Positions 49,108 through 59,230 are shown, counted from the first letter of the stretch. The stretch is 64,000 nucleotides of DNA from Gemmatimonadota bacterium (GCA_022827345.1 JAJDTB010000035.1:62001-126000), one strand, 5' to 3'. The notes: generated by a model not told the origin, from the sequence alone. Numbers and translations: made by a program.

Positions 49108-51048
49108 CTACGGCACCGCCTGCATGGGCAGCACGATCGCCGACGGGTACGTCGCGTTCCGCTGCACCGACAGTACCGGGACGCTGCCGTCGCGCGGGTA
49201 GCGCAGGAAGGTGTCCGCGTCGGCGCCCGCGACCGCCACCCGAATCCGGTGTCCTTCCCGAATCAGCACCGATGTCGCCCACAGGTCGAAGCTGATCTCG
49301 GCCACCTGGCCCGGCACGAGCGGCATCGCGTCGGCGCGCAGTTCCGAGCGGTGGGGGCCGTACTTGCGATACAGTGGCGGATCGTCGGTGACGGCACGCA
49401 TCACGGCGCGCAGTTGCCCCTCGGTGATGTAGGTCACCGTCCCGTCGGGTGCGACGTCCTCCAGATAGACGATGAACGCTCCGTCGCTCTCGGTGGAGGA
49501 CACCCGCAGCGTAACGACCGGGTGGCCCGTGATCTCGGTGTCGATCGCCATCGGGGCACTGGTGTAGGTGAGCAGCTTCGCGTCCTCGTCCCGGCGGTCC
49601 CCGTACACCACATCGCCGCCACCGCCGTTGGTGTACCAGCGGTTCCGCGTGCCCGTGGTCGCCGTGAAGTCGACGGTGTAGCTGTCCGCCCCCTGCGCGC
49701 CGGCGGGTGATTCCCGGCTCAGCGTGCCGTCCGCGCCGAAGTACCAGATCACGTCATCGAAGCCGTCCGGCGGCCAGGTTTCGGTCCGCGTCCAACGGTC
49801 CGCGCCGAGCGTGTAGTAGTTGATCTCGGTCGGCGTCTGCCCCGACCCGCCCTCCTTGAGATGCTCGTCGAAGAACGCAACGAGCGCGGCGAACTGCTCA
49901 TCCGCGTCCGGTGCCACCGGCGTGCCCTCGGCCCGGAAGGGATCGGCGTCGTTGCGCGCCCCATGATCCCACGGCCCGATGTACACCTGCTGCGCGTTCG
50001 AGATCGTGTTGTAACGGCCCAGCGTGCCGTTCACCGTCGCGGCGTCCTGCCATCCCGCGCGGATGAACATCGCCACGCCCGACTCCTCGATCTGCGGGAG
50101 GTGTCCCGAGGGACTGCGCCGGTGCCCGACGTTGGTCTCCTCGTAGCGGCCGAAGGGGTCGTCGCGGTACTCGTACTCCAGGGCCGCTCCGAACGGCACC
50201 GTGTTGGCCTCGTGTTCGGCGACGGCCGCGGCGAGAAGCGCTCCGTCCACGTCCGCGTCGACGGGCTTCACGCCGGTGACCGTGCCGCGCAATGCGTCGC
50301 ACTCCGCCCCGCTCACTCCCGAAAGGCCGCAGATGTCGTTGAGGTCCTGCATGCGGGTGCGGTTGGACCAGTTCTCGAGGAAGCCGACCGTGAGCACGCC
50401 GCCGGGGAAGACCAGGTGGCCGAAGTTGTCGAAGTCGTTGAAGAGCGGCGCCACGGCCTTCACCGCCGGATGCCCGTTGACCGCCAGCATCTCGGCCGTG
50501 TTGCCGGCGTACGACACGCCGTAGGCCCCAACCCTCTCGTTCGACCAGGGTTGCGTCGCGATCCAGTCCGCGACCTCGCCGTAGTCCAGCACCTCGTCTT
50601 CCGCAAGTTCGAAGCGCCGGATGCCGAACGAGGCCCCGCTACCGCGCCCGTCGACGAGCACCAGCGCATACCCCGCCGCGTTCCAACGCTCCGCCTCGTC
50701 GAAGTTGGAGTCGTCTTCGAGCGGCGCATCGACGAATCCTCGCGCACGCCAATAGCGCGTCGCCCGCATCATGGTGGGGAGGAGGGCGCCCTCCTCGATC
50801 CCTTCGGGCAGCCACACGTCGACAGCGATCCTCACGCCGTCGCGCATGGGAAGGTGCAGCGCCTGGTTGCGGGTGAGCGTGCTGCGCGGGCCCTCCGTGG
50901 CCGCGCGGCTCGGAGTGACTGCTTCGCCGGAAGGGGCGTCGCCGCCACACGACGCCGTGCCCCCAAGGGCCGTCAGCCCCACGGCGGTCGCCAGGAGTCT
51001 CCCGGGACGGGTCAGGCCTGCCACGCGCGCCAACCCGGCCATCACCAT
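49108..51048 (-). CDS. CocE/NonD-family X-Pro dipeptidyl-peptidase-like hydrolase, lipoprotein
   Basis: About 646 residues from the ATG at 51048. The lipoprotein signal ends GGTASC. The alpha/beta-hydrolase nucleophile lies in VGAYGVSYAGNTAEMLA (GxSYxG), the oxyanion-type region is VLVDGRGSGASFG, a catalytic His is likely in IGPWDHGARND, and the C-terminal jelly-roll domain follows (from about residue 430). Such enzymes hydrolyse acyl-prolyl peptides or esters such as cocaine. The start overlaps the stop of the gamma-glutamyltransferase gene by seven bases, so both peptide-degrading enzymes are made together. Confidence 0.9.
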   Translation of the reverse strand: MVMAGLARVAGLTRPGRLLATAVGLTALGGTASCGGDAPSGEAVTPSRAATEGPRSTLTRNQALHLPMRDGVRIAVDVWLPEGIEEGALLPTMMRATRYWRARGFVDAPLEDDSNFDEAERWNAAGYALVLVDGRGSGASFGIRRFELAEDEVLDYGEVADWIATQPWSNERVGAYGVSYAGNTAEMLAVNGHPAVKAVAPLFNDFDNFGHLVFPGGVLTVGFLENWSNRTRMQDLNDICGLSGVSGAECDALRGTVTGVKPVDADVDGALLAAAVAEHEANTVPFGAALEYEYRDDPFGRYEETNVGHRRSPSGHLPQIEESGVAMFIRAGWQDAATVNGTLGRYNTISNAQQVYIGPWDHGARNDADPFRAEGTPVAPDADEQFAALVAFFDEHLKEGGSGQTPTEINYYTLGADRWTRTETWPPDGFDDVIWYFGADGTLSRESPAGAQGADSYTVDFTATTGTRNRWYTNGGGGDVVYGDRRDEDAKLLTYTSAPMAIDTEITGHPVVTLRVSSTESDGAFIVYLEDVAPDGTVTYITEGQLRAVMRAVTDDPPLYRKYGPHRSELRADAMPLVPGQVAEISFDLWATSVLIREGHRIRVAVAGADADTFLRYPRDGSVPVLSVQRNATYPSAIVLPMQAVP

Positions 51049-52757
51049 GCGATTGCGTGACCGTCGCGGCGAGGATCCGATCCGCCCGCCAGCGCCCCGG
51101 TCTCCGCATCCCTGTACACCCCCTGCACCCCTCCCATATTGCCTGGCTCGACCAGGTGATGGCCCCGATCCGCCAGCTCCTGGTACACGTTGGGCGGGAA
51201 CCCGGCCTCGAGATAGGTGACCGAGTCCTCCGGGATCGGCGTCCGGCCGCCACCGCGGTTGATGGCCATTCGCGGCGAGGCGATCGCGAGCTGCATGTCC
51301 ATCCCGCCAACGACCAGCTTCGTGATCGTCTGCCCGACGGTCTGCGGGATTGTGTACCCACCCGCGGCGCCGACCGCCGCGACGAGCTGGCCGTCCTTCA
51401 TCACCACACACGGCGTCATCACGCCCTTGGCCCGCTGGCCGCCCTCCAGGTGGTTGACGTGGCCCTCCTCCAGCACGAAGCCGAAGGTGTGGCCGTTGTT
51501 GAGGAAAATCCCGGTGTCGCCCGCGATCACGCCGCTGCCGTAGATGCTCACCAGCGACTGCGTGAAGGCGACGGCGTTGCCCCAGCGGTCGGCGGCCGAG
51601 AGGCTCGTCGTGCCGAAGAAGGGGAGCGGATCGCCGGCGAAGGAAGCGACGCGCGCGGGGTCGATCCTGGCGCGCTGCTCGTCCGCATACGCCTTCGAGA
51701 TGATGCGGTCGACCGGGATGTCGACGTTGTCCCTGCCCGTGTTGTACCGGTCGTCGTCCGCCATCGCCAGCTTGTACGCCTCGAGCCACAGGTGGGCGAA
51801 CTCGCTGCCGTACAGATCCATGCCCGCCAGATCGAACCCGTCCATGATGTTGAGCGCCTGGAACATGGACATCCCGCAGGACCCGGGCGGCATCGCGTAG
51901 AGGTCGTGGCCCTGGAAGGCGGTCGTGATCGGATCGCGCCATTCGACTTCGTATGACTCGAGGTCGGCCTTCGTCATGTGACCGCCGTTTTCCGCAAGGA
52001 AGCCGACGACCCGGTCCGCCAGGTCACCCTTGTAGAAGTCGTCCGCGCCGGCGCGGGCCAGGTGCCGCATGCTGGCGGCGAGTTCGGGCTGTTTGATGAC
52101 TTCGCCCATGCGCGGCGGGCGGCCGTGCGGGAAGAAGACCCGCGTCGTGGACGGGAAGCGCCCCAGCTTTTCGGCGGCGCCGTTGGTGTGGAGCTGGTCG
52201 AACTTCGAGATCACGAAGCCGTCTTGGGCGAGCTGGATCGCGGGCTCGAAGACGTCGCCGAGGCTCATCGTGCCGTAGCGTTCCAGCACGGCGGCCCATC
52301 CCTTGAGCGCGCCCGGGACGATCGGCGCCTTGTAGCCGGCGTCGAAGTCCTCGAGGGTCACCGTGCCGGGTGAGGAGGCAGCGGGCGACTTGCCCATCGC
52401 ATCGAGGCCGACGACGCGGTTTTCCTCCGCCAGGTGGATCACCATGAAGCCGCCGAAGCCGCCGATCCCCGACATGTAGGGCTCGGAGACGTTGAGCGTG
52501 GCCGCGGCGGCCACGATCGCGTCGATGGCGTTGCCGCCCTGCATCATGATCGTGGTGCCGGCGAGGGAGGCGTAGTAGTCGGCGGCGGCGGTGACGCCCC
52601 GCCGGCCCCAGACGCTGCCGTGGGCGACGCCGAGGCGCCCGGTATCGGGGGGTCTGTAGGCCTCGGACGACTGACCTCCCTGTGTCGACGGTTCGCATGC
52701 CAGAAGGCTGGTGCCGGCCGCAGCGGCGGACGCGGCGAGGAAGTCCCGGCGTTTCAT
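51042..52757 (-). CDS. ggt: Gamma-glutamyltransferase family protein, Tat-exported
   Basis: A 571-residue Ntn-hydrolase. A twin-arginine-type signal (MKRRDFLAASAAAAGTSLLA) ends at a lipobox-like Cys. The autoprocessing Thr and catalytic motif are in GTTSLSAADRWGNAVAFTQS. The donor-binding elements PYMSGIGGFGGFMV, PPGSCGMSMFQALNIM and MTPCVVMKDGQLV are also present. It cleaves glutathione or other gamma-glutamyl compounds in the periplasm. It is followed by the overlapping CocE-type hydrolase gene. Confidence 0.92.
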   Translation of the reverse strand: MKRRDFLAASAAAAGTSLLACEPSTQGGQSSEAYRPPDTGRLGVAHGSVWGRRGVTAAADYYASLAGTTIMMQGGNAIDAIVAAAATLNVSEPYMSGIGGFGGFMVIHLAEENRVVGLDAMGKSPAASSPGTVTLEDFDAGYKAPIVPGALKGWAAVLERYGTMSLGDVFEPAIQLAQDGFVISKFDQLHTNGAAEKLGRFPSTTRVFFPHGRPPRMGEVIKQPELAASMRHLARAGADDFYKGDLADRVVGFLAENGGHMTKADLESYEVEWRDPITTAFQGHDLYAMPPGSCGMSMFQALNIMDGFDLAGMDLYGSEFAHLWLEAYKLAMADDDRYNTGRDNVDIPVDRIISKAYADEQRARIDPARVASFAGDPLPFFGTTSLSAADRWGNAVAFTQSLVSIYGSGVIAGDTGIFLNNGHTFGFVLEEGHVNHLEGGQRAKGVMTPCVVMKDGQLVAAVGAAGGYTIPQTVGQTITKLVVGGMDMQLAIASPRMAINRGGGRTPIPEDSVTYLEAGFPPNVYQELADRGHHLVEPGNMGGVQGVYRDAETGALAGGSDPRRDGHAIAW

Positions 52758-52997
52758 GGGGCGACTCCTTGGGCGATTGGGGACGGACGGCTATCGTAGG
52801 CCGCGAGGCGAGTGCGTTCAAGCAAGGCGGCGCCGAGCCCACGGTCAGGCCGGGACGCAATCGCTCCGCGGACGGGCTACGAGTCAGCTGGCGCGTGGGA
52901 CCCGCGCGGCCTACCCTACCGCCTGACTCACAGCGGGCCGGGACCCCGTCCTCACCAAACCGTCCCGCCCTACCCTCTTACGGAGAGCTGCCCGACC

Positions 52998-53915
52998 GTG
53001 TCCGTCTCCATGGATCCCCGCGTCTTCCTCTTCACGGCACTGGGGCTGCTGACCGCCTACCTCCTCTTTGCCTGGTACCGCGCGGCGTCCGCCGCAACCC
53101 GCGCCGGCCGCACCAGCGACGGATGGAGCGGGCGACCCAACTTCTTTGAGAACGCGGTCGGCTTCGTCACCAATTTCTTCGACACGCTGGGGATCGGGTC
53201 GTTCGCGCCCACAACCTCGCTCTTCAAGCTGAAGCGTGTCGTACCGGACGACGAGATTCCAGGCACGATGATGATCGGCCACACGGCACCGGTCGTGATC
53301 CAGGCCTTCATCTTCATCGCGATCATATCGGTCGACCCGGTCACCCTCATCTCAATGCTGATCGCCGCCGTCCTGGGGGCGTGGCTGGGCGCGGGCGTGG
53401 TGGCCAGGCTGCCCCGCTACAAGATCCAGGTGGGGATGGGCGTCGCGCTGCTCATCGCGGCGGTGACCTTCATCCTGTCGATCTTCGAGATCACCGCGGC
53501 AGGGGGCGACGCGACGGGTCTCGCCGGCGTGAACCTCGCAATTGCCGTCGCGGCGATGTGCGTGCTGGGCGCACTGATGACCATCGGCATCGGCATGTAC
53601 GCCCCGACGATGATCGTCATCAGCCTGATGGGCATGAACCCGACCGTGGCCTTCCCGATCATGATGGGCGCTTCGGCGTTTCTGATGCCGGTGGCGAGCC
53701 TGCGGTTCCTGAAGGCCGGACGCTATGGGCTGAAGGCCGCGCTCGGGCTGGCGATCGGGGGCGTGCCCGCGGTGCTGATCGCGGCCTTCATCGTCAGGTC
53801 GCTACCTCTGAACGCGATGCGCTGGCTGGTGGTCGCGGTGGTGCTCTACGCCGCGATTCTGATGTTGCGGTCGGCGGTGCAGGAGCGGCGGGGGACGACG
53901 GCCGCGCCCGGTTGA
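52998..53915 (+). CDS. TauE/SafE-family membrane permease (sulfite exporter type)
   Basis: About 305 residues with eight or so hydrophobic helices. The family repeats are NFFENAVGFVTNFFDTLGIG and, in the second half, GALMTIGIGMYAPTMIVISL and MMGASAFLMPVASLRFLKAG. TauE/SafE proteins export sulfite or organic anions, but function varies. A GTG at 52998 with GGAGAG upstream is preferred; an ATG four codons later is also possible. The last helix ends RSAVQERRG. Confidence 0.88.
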   Translation: MSVSMDPRVFLFTALGLLTAYLLFAWYRAASAATRAGRTSDGWSGRPNFFENAVGFVTNFFDTLGIGSFAPTTSLFKLKRVVPDDEIPGTMMIGHTAPVVIQAFIFIAIISVDPVTLISMLIAAVLGAWLGAGVVARLPRYKIQVGMGVALLIAAVTFILSIFEITAAGGDATGLAGVNLAIAVAAMCVLGALMTIGIGMYAPTMIVISLMGMNPTVAFPIMMGASAFLMPVASLRFLKAGRYGLKAALGLAIGGVPAVLIAAFIVRSLPLNAMRWLVVAVVLYAAILMLRSAVQERRGTTAAPG

Positions 53916-53930
53916 GGTCGCTTTTCCGGG

Positions 53931-55394
53931 CTACCCCACCTTCCTCGAGAAGTTCCCGTGCACCGTGTAGCTCTCGATCGCGCCCGAATCGTCGCGCTGG
54001 AAGATGTAGGCCTCACCCAGCTCGCCGTCGTCGCGCACCCGCTGAAAGACATCGTCGGCCGTTCGGCGCAGCTTGGTCATCGCGTCGACCGGATTGCCGG
54101 TGGGCAGGCCGACCGCGATGATGCTGTCGTCCCAGCGCAGGATCGCCGTCTCTCCCCAGTTGGACTCGTACAGCCCCTCGTACTCCGCCAGCGAGGCCGG
54201 ACGCGCGGTCCCGCCCCCGGGATCATTCTGGATCGATTCCAGAGCCGTGCCCACCGTCGACATCATCCTTGCCCACACGTCGCCCGGGTTGGCCTGCGCG
54301 CTGATCATCGCGATCCCGGCCAGCTTCTTCGCGGGCACCAGCTGGAACGTCGTCCGAAAGCCCGGGCAGCTGCCCCCGTGCCCGACCGTGCGCTCGCCGT
54401 CGCGCTCCGATACCGAGAAACCAAGCCCCCACATGCTGTCGAAGTCGGGGTCCACCCAGTGCACCCGGTGCATCTCGCGCAGCGTATTGACGTCGAGGAT
54501 CTCCGTGCCCCCGTTCTCAAGCAGCCGAAACTGCCACGACGCCAGCCTGGCCAGATCCTCGACGGTCGATGAGAAACCCGCCGCGGGCGCGATCCCGTGG
54601 GCCTGGAAGAAGGGCGACTCCATGCGCATCCCGTCCCGCTTGAGTCGGCCATAGCCCGTGGCGTATCGGCCTCCCTTGTGCTGCTCGGGGATGTCGGTGT
54701 AGGTGTCCGACATGCCGAGCGGATCCAGGATGTTCGCCCGGATGTAGTCGTCGTAGGTCATCCCCGACGCCTGCTCCACGATCTGTCCGGCCAGGGCCAT
54801 CCCCAGGTTGGAGTACTGGAAGTAGCGCTCGCCCGGGTACAGCGTCTCCTGATCCGAGAGCCCGTCGATGATCTCGTCCCGGGTCGGGAACGGGAACTCG
54901 GGACCGGTCCAGTACGGATGCGCCGACTCGCGCGGCAGTCCCGAGGAATGGGTGAGGATCCCCTCGACACGCACAGGAGCCCCCCCCGGATACGCCTGCT
55001 CCAGATCGTACCAGGGCAGGATCTTCGACACCGGGTCGTCCAGCCGCAGCTTCCCCGCATCGCGTTGCTGCATCACCCCGATCGAGGTGAACAGTTTCGA
55101 GATCGAGCAGATCGAGTACATCGTCGACGGCGTCGCTTCCACACCCGTCTCGGGGTGCGCGTACCCGTAGCCCTTCGCCCAGACCAGATCCTGGTCGTGC
55201 ACCAGCCCGACCGATACGGCGGGTATCTTCTCGTAGTCCATCTTGGCGTCGAGCCAGACTTCGAAGAGGTCCAGGGCCTGCTGGAAGCGGGGATCCTGCG
55301 TGGGGTCGCCCGACTGGGCGCAGCCTGCCGAGGGGGCGAGGAGCAGGGCAAGCAGGACGGCGGTGTGGGACCAGGGGCGGGGCGAGCGGTTCAT
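53931..55394 (-). CDS. Serine hydrolase of the beta-lactamase class C fold, lipoprotein
   Basis: About 487 residues from the ATG at 55394, giving a lipoprotein signal ending LLAPSAGC. The SxxK motif is SISK in YSICSISKLFTS, YxN is YSN in YFQYSNLGMALAG, and the third motif is HGG in RTVGHGGSCPG. A C-terminal beta-barrel-like domain follows (from ARPASLAEYEGLYESNWG). This is the layout of D-aminopeptidase and esterase-like members, not of resistance beta-lactamases. It is the second such enzyme in the window, with complete motifs. Confidence 0.9.
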   Translation of the reverse strand: MNRSPRPWSHTAVLLALLLAPSAGCAQSGDPTQDPRFQQALDLFEVWLDAKMDYEKIPAVSVGLVHDQDLVWAKGYGYAHPETGVEATPSTMYSICSISKLFTSIGVMQQRDAGKLRLDDPVSKILPWYDLEQAYPGGAPVRVEGILTHSSGLPRESAHPYWTGPEFPFPTRDEIIDGLSDQETLYPGERYFQYSNLGMALAGQIVEQASGMTYDDYIRANILDPLGMSDTYTDIPEQHKGGRYATGYGRLKRDGMRMESPFFQAHGIAPAAGFSSTVEDLARLASWQFRLLENGGTEILDVNTLREMHRVHWVDPDFDSMWGLGFSVSERDGERTVGHGGSCPGFRTTFQLVPAKKLAGIAMISAQANPGDVWARMMSTVGTALESIQNDPGGGTARPASLAEYEGLYESNWGETAILRWDDSIIAVGLPTGNPVDAMTKLRRTADDVFQRVRDDGELGEAYIFQRDDSGAIESYTVHGNFSRKVG

Positions 55395-55518
55395 GGGGCC
55401 TCCTTGGGGAGCGCGGTCGGCGCCGAAACAGATGGAGCCCGTCCATAGTGCGGAGCCTGGCGGACAACTGGCAAGCGCACACGGGCGAGAGCTTGCTGGC
55501 GCCCAGTGACGACTGGTG

Positions 55519-55707
55519 TCAGTTCGCCAACGCGGCAACCCGCCTCACCACCACGATCGACTCGCCCAGTTCGCCGGTCTCGAGAAACGCCACCAGTCCA
55601 TCCGGTCCGAAGGCGTCCGGCATCGGGGTCTCGCCGGGATAGCTCCCCAGGTAGTGGCCGTCAGGAGTGAGCACGTCGATGGGGCCGTCGCCGAGCAGGT
55701 CAGAATG
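55519..55707 (-). pseudogene. 3' remnant of a six-bladed beta-propeller gene (copy 2)
   Basis: About 62 codons ending in a stop, with [20 protein letters not shown] then [20 protein letters not shown], closely similar to the fragment at 47916-48128. No matching propeller lies upstream; the 5' edge runs into the end of the HupE-like gene (8-base overlap). It occupies most of the roughly 300-base interval upstream of the serine hydrolase. Confidence 0.65.
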
Positions 55708-57145
55708 TGGCTTCGCCCTCCTGCCCGACTGGCCTCTTTTCGGCCCCCATCGCCGTGTCCGCAGTCGGCGTCGCCTCGCGTGAGGCGTCCTCCCCCTCCC
55801 CCACCCCAAACCGCCGCCCCACCCGCCGGTACGCCTCCGCCAGCCCCCACGCCGCCCCGACCACGATCAGCACCAGAATCACCCACCTCATCACCACCCC
55901 CCAGAACGCCATGTCCCACGCAGGCGCCTGGAAGTCGTAGGCGGTCAGCACGCCCCAGCGGTCGGCCATCCAGTGCCAGCTGGTGTGGGCGACCAGCGCC
56001 GACACGAGGATCGCCCCGATCCGCGGCGCGATCACCTTGCCGAAGAGCAGCGCCAGCGCCGGCACCATGAACAGCAGCGCGAAGAGCTGGCCGAATTCCA
56101 CACCCACGTTGAACCCGAGCAGCGAGGTGTACAGGTGGGAGCCCGCGAACTGCAGCGATTCACGCAGCTGGAATGAAAAGCCGAAGCCGTGCACCAGGCC
56201 GAAGCCGAAGGCCCACATCCAGCGCCGCCGCTGCGTCTTGCCGACGATGTTCTCGAGTGCCATGAAGACGATGGACGCCGCGATGAGCGTCTCGATCAGC
56301 GGCGGGAACCAGAGCGTGTTGGGTGCGATGCCGAGGACCGAAGCCCCCAGGGTGATCGAGTGGGCGACCGTGAACGCGGTGACAACCGACACGAGGGGCC
56401 AGAAGCGCCGCAGCGGGATCACCAGGCAGAGCAGGAAGAGGAGGTGGTCGATCCCGTCCAGGATGTGCCCGAAGCCGAGCGCGACGAAGCGCAGGAAGGC
56501 CTGGTGCCACCTGGGGTCGAGGCGGACGGCGCCGGGATTCCCCGTGTACTGGAAGATGCGCTCCGCACCGTCCGGCGTGACGAAGCGCAGCACGGTCGAT
56601 GTGCGGATGCCGAGGTGGGCCCACGCCGGGTCGATCGAGAAGCGTGATTCGGCGGACCGGATGGGGGTATCGAGGACGACGTCCAGCATGGCCTGTTCCA
56701 GCACGAGGTCGACGCCGGGCCGGATGGGCGGGGCGGACATGTGGGCGACGGCGCGGTCGTAGTCCGCGAAGGAGGGGTCGGAGGGGAGCGAGATGCGGGT
56801 GGCCGTGACGGTGGGGGAGGGGAGCGGGGCGTCCTCTTCGTAGAGCGTCACGTAGCCGGCGATCCAGAGGGTGGCCAGGTCGGGCAGCAGCTCGGAGGCC
56901 TCCGCGATCTCGACGTAGCCGGGGCCGCGCACCGGGAAGTCCACGTCGCGCATCGAGGTGAGAGGGACGCGCAGGACGATCCGCAGCTCGCCGTCTTCGG
57001 CCTTGACGAAGGCGCGCACGACGACATCGGCGGGGATTTCGTGGGGAACCGGAGCGGTGCGGATCGCGGCCCCCGATGCCGCGGCGGCCAACGCCATCAT
57101 CCCCCCGACCAGCACCCAAAGACCCGGCCTTCCGCAACGCTTCAT
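55700..57145 (-). CDS. HupE/UreJ-family membrane protein with exported N-terminal domain
   Basis: About 481 residues from the ATG at 57145; the longer frame upstream is antisense to the propeller gene. A signal peptide ([20 protein letters not shown]) leads to a soluble domain of about 200 residues. The HupE/UreJ membrane domain follows with [35 protein letters not shown] and [16 protein letters not shown]; the conserved His residues suggest metal handling. Members are annotated as possible nickel or cobalt permeases or accessory proteins, but the large-domain type is uncharacterised. No hydrogenase or urease is nearby. Confidence 0.85.
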   Translation of the reverse strand: MKRCGRPGLWVLVGGMMALAAAASGAAIRTAPVPHEIPADVVVRAFVKAEDGELRIVLRVPLTSMRDVDFPVRGPGYVEIAEASELLPDLATLWIAGYVTLYEEDAPLPSPTVTATRISLPSDPSFADYDRAVAHMSAPPIRPGVDLVLEQAMLDVVLDTPIRSAESRFSIDPAWAHLGIRTSTVLRFVTPDGAERIFQYTGNPGAVRLDPRWHQAFLRFVALGFGHILDGIDHLLFLLCLVIPLRRFWPLVSVVTAFTVAHSITLGASVLGIAPNTLWFPPLIETLIAASIVFMALENIVGKTQRRRWMWAFGFGLVHGFGFSFQLRESLQFAGSHLYTSLLGFNVGVEFGQLFALLFMVPALALLFGKVIAPRIGAILVSALVAHTSWHWMADRWGVLTAYDFQAPAWDMAFWGVVMRWVILVLIVVGAAWGLAEAYRRVGRRFGVGEGEDASREATPTADTAMGAEKRPVGQEGEATF

Positions 57146-57289
57146 TCGCTGTCTCCAAAGGGGTCGCCCTGCCCGGCGCAGCCGGGAACCACAACTACGG
57201 TCAGGCCTTGGCCCTTGGCTGACAAGCGAGTGATGCCGTACTTTGCCCCTCGTCCCACTGCATCTCCGCCCCACCAAGGGAGATTTCCC

Positions 57290-58465
57290 ATGAAGCGCAA
57301 GCTGCTTCTCGTAGTCGCATTCGTCATCGCCGTCGTCGTCGCCTGCGTGGCGCAGGACGGTGCCGAACAGACCGTGGCGTCGGACGGCGTCATGGCCCCG
57401 ATGTTCGAGGTCGATCCGTTCTGGCCCAAGCCGCTGCCCGACCACATGGTGCTCGGGTCGGCCATCGGGGTCGGCGTGGACTCGCGCGATCATGTGTTCA
57501 TCGTGCACCGCGGCAACCTGACCGAACGCACGGAGGGCGGCGCCGACGCGGATCCGCCGATCGGCGAGTGCTGCCGGGCCGCGCCGCCGGTGCTCGAGTT
57601 CGATCCGGAGGGGAATCTGGTGAACTCGTGGGGCGGGCCGTCGGACGACTACGTGTGGCCCGCGTCGAATCACGGGATCACGGTCGACCACATGGACAAC
57701 ATCTGGATCGGCGGGAACGGGCCCAACGACACGCATGTCCTGAAGTTCTCGCGCGACGGCGAGTTCCTGGCTTCGTACGGCGAGCCCGAGGCCGGCCCGG
57801 CAGACAGCAACAGCCGCACGCGCTTCAACCGGGTCGCCAAGCTGGCGTTCGATGCCGAGGCCAACGAGGCCTACCTGGCCGACGGGTACGGGGGACGGCG
57901 GGTGGCGGTGCTGGACGCCTCTACCGGCGAGTTCAAGCGCTACTGGGGCGCCTACGGCAACGAGCCGGACGACACGCGGACGCCGCCCTACGACCCGGAC
58001 GCGCCGCTGATCCAGCAGTTCCGCACCCCCGTGCACTGCGCGGATCCGTCGCGCGACGGGCTCGTCTACGTATGCGACCGTCCCAACAACCGCGTCCAGG
58101 TCTTCCGGACGGACGGGACGTTCGTCGACGAGGTGCAGCTCGCGCCGCGGACGCTGGGCGACGGGTCGACGTGGGACGTGGCCTTCTCGCGCGACGCCGA
58201 ACAGAAGTACATGTACGTCGCCGACGGGAAGAACATGCGGGTCTACGTGATGGACCGGCTGAACCTCGAGGTGCTGACCAGCTTCGGGGACGGCGGGCGG
58301 CAGCCCGGGCTCTTCTTCGCGGTGCATTCGATCGCGACCGACTCCGACGGCAACATCTACACGACCGAGACCTACGAAGGGAAGCGCGTCCAGAAATTCG
58401 TCTACATGGGGATGGGCCCCGTGACGGCGGAGCATCAGGGAGCGCCCTGGCCGAGGGGGGACTGA
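57290..58465 (+). CDS. Exported NHL-type beta-propeller protein, probable lipoprotein
   Basis: About 391 residues with an N-terminal signal (MKRKLLLVVAFVIAVVVAC). NHL/six-bladed propeller blades are visible as GVGVDSRDHVFIVHRG, LEFDPEGNLVNSWG, HGITVDHMDNIWIGG, FSRDGEFLASYG and HSIATDSDGNIYTTE. It resembles peptidyl-alpha-hydroxyglycine alpha-amidating lyase-like proteins but a catalytic assignment is not safe. AAGGGAG lies about 7 bases upstream of the ATG. It is divergent from the HupE-like gene and 81 bases before the lectin-like gene. Confidence 0.87.
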   Translation: MKRKLLLVVAFVIAVVVACVAQDGAEQTVASDGVMAPMFEVDPFWPKPLPDHMVLGSAIGVGVDSRDHVFIVHRGNLTERTEGGADADPPIGECCRAAPPVLEFDPEGNLVNSWGGPSDDYVWPASNHGITVDHMDNIWIGGNGPNDTHVLKFSRDGEFLASYGEPEAGPADSNSRTRFNRVAKLAFDAEANEAYLADGYGGRRVAVLDASTGEFKRYWGAYGNEPDDTRTPPYDPDAPLIQQFRTPVHCADPSRDGLVYVCDRPNNRVQVFRTDGTFVDEVQLAPRTLGDGSTWDVAFSRDAEQKYMYVADGKNMRVYVMDRLNLEVLTSFGDGGRQPGLFFAVHSIATDSDGNIYTTETYEGKRVQKFVYMGMGPVTAEHQGAPWPRGD

Positions 58466-58546
58466 GGGGGGCGGAGCGCGGAGCGCGGATACACACGCAA
58501 ACGGACGTGAGCAATACCGGACACCAGCAGAAGGAGCGGTGACACC

Positions 58547-59230
58547 ATGAAGAACCTCCCACTCGCAACCTGTGCCGTGATCGCTGGCGCACTCGCCATG
58601 GGCGCCTGTGCGCCGGGCGGCGATGCGCCTGAACCCGAGGCGGAGCAGGCCGCCATGACCTTCTTCATCACCAGCGCGGGCCCGGGAGACGGCGCCAACC
58701 TGGGCGGACTCGAGGGGGCGGACGCCCACTGCGAGACGCTGGCTTCGGCCGTTGGCGCCGGCGGCATGGGCTGGATGGCGTACCTCAGCACGATCGGGGA
58801 GGACGGCGGCGGCGCCGTGAACGCGCGCGACCGGATCGGGATGGGGCCGTGGCACAACCAGGCGGGCGTGCTGATCGCCAACAACGTCGACGAACTGCAC
58901 TCCGACGCGGCCAACCTCACCAAGGAGACGATCCTCACCGAGAACGGCGACATGGTGAACGGCCGCGGCGACGACCCCAACATGCACGACATCCTGACCG
59001 GTTCGAACATGGACGGAACCGCGTTTACCGGCGAAGACTACGACAACTGCGGCAACTGGACGAGCAACGGCGAGGACGGCAGCGCGGCGGTGGGTCACCA
59101 CGACCGCACCGGCGGCGGCCAGAACCCGGAGTCGTGGAACTCGGCCCACGCCTCGCGCGGCTGCAGCCAGGAGAACCTGCAGGGGACCGGCGGCAACGGC
59201 TTCTACTACTGCTTCGCGGCGGGGAATTGA
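58547..59230 (+). CDS. Lectin-like (endostatin-fold) lipoprotein
   Basis: 227 residues with a lipoprotein signal ending ALAMGAC. The mature domain has the pattern FFITSAGPGDGANLGGLEGA, then AHCETLASAVGAG, GWMAYLSTIGEDGGGAVNAR, DDPNMHDILTGSNMDG, DNCGNWTSNGEDGSAAVGHH and WNSAHASRGCSQENLQGTGG. This resembles the C-type-lectin/endostatin-like fold of bacterial DUF1554-type proteins, held by two disulfides. The ligand is unknown. The next gene overlaps its stop by one base (TGATG). Confidence 0.8.
   Translation: MKNLPLATCAVIAGALAMGACAPGGDAPEPEAEQAAMTFFITSAGPGDGANLGGLEGADAHCETLASAVGAGGMGWMAYLSTIGEDGGGAVNARDRIGMGPWHNQAGVLIANNVDELHSDAANLTKETILTENGDMVNGRGDDPNMHDILTGSNMDGTAFTGEDYDNCGNWTSNGEDGSAAVGHHDRTGGGQNPESWNSAHASRGCSQENLQGTGGNGFYYCFAAGN

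Noticed and set aside
55700-57145. Linking the HupE-like protein to a hydrogenase or urease
   Set aside because: No hydrogenase, urease or nickel-insertion gene is in the window, and this large-domain form is not the classical HupE.
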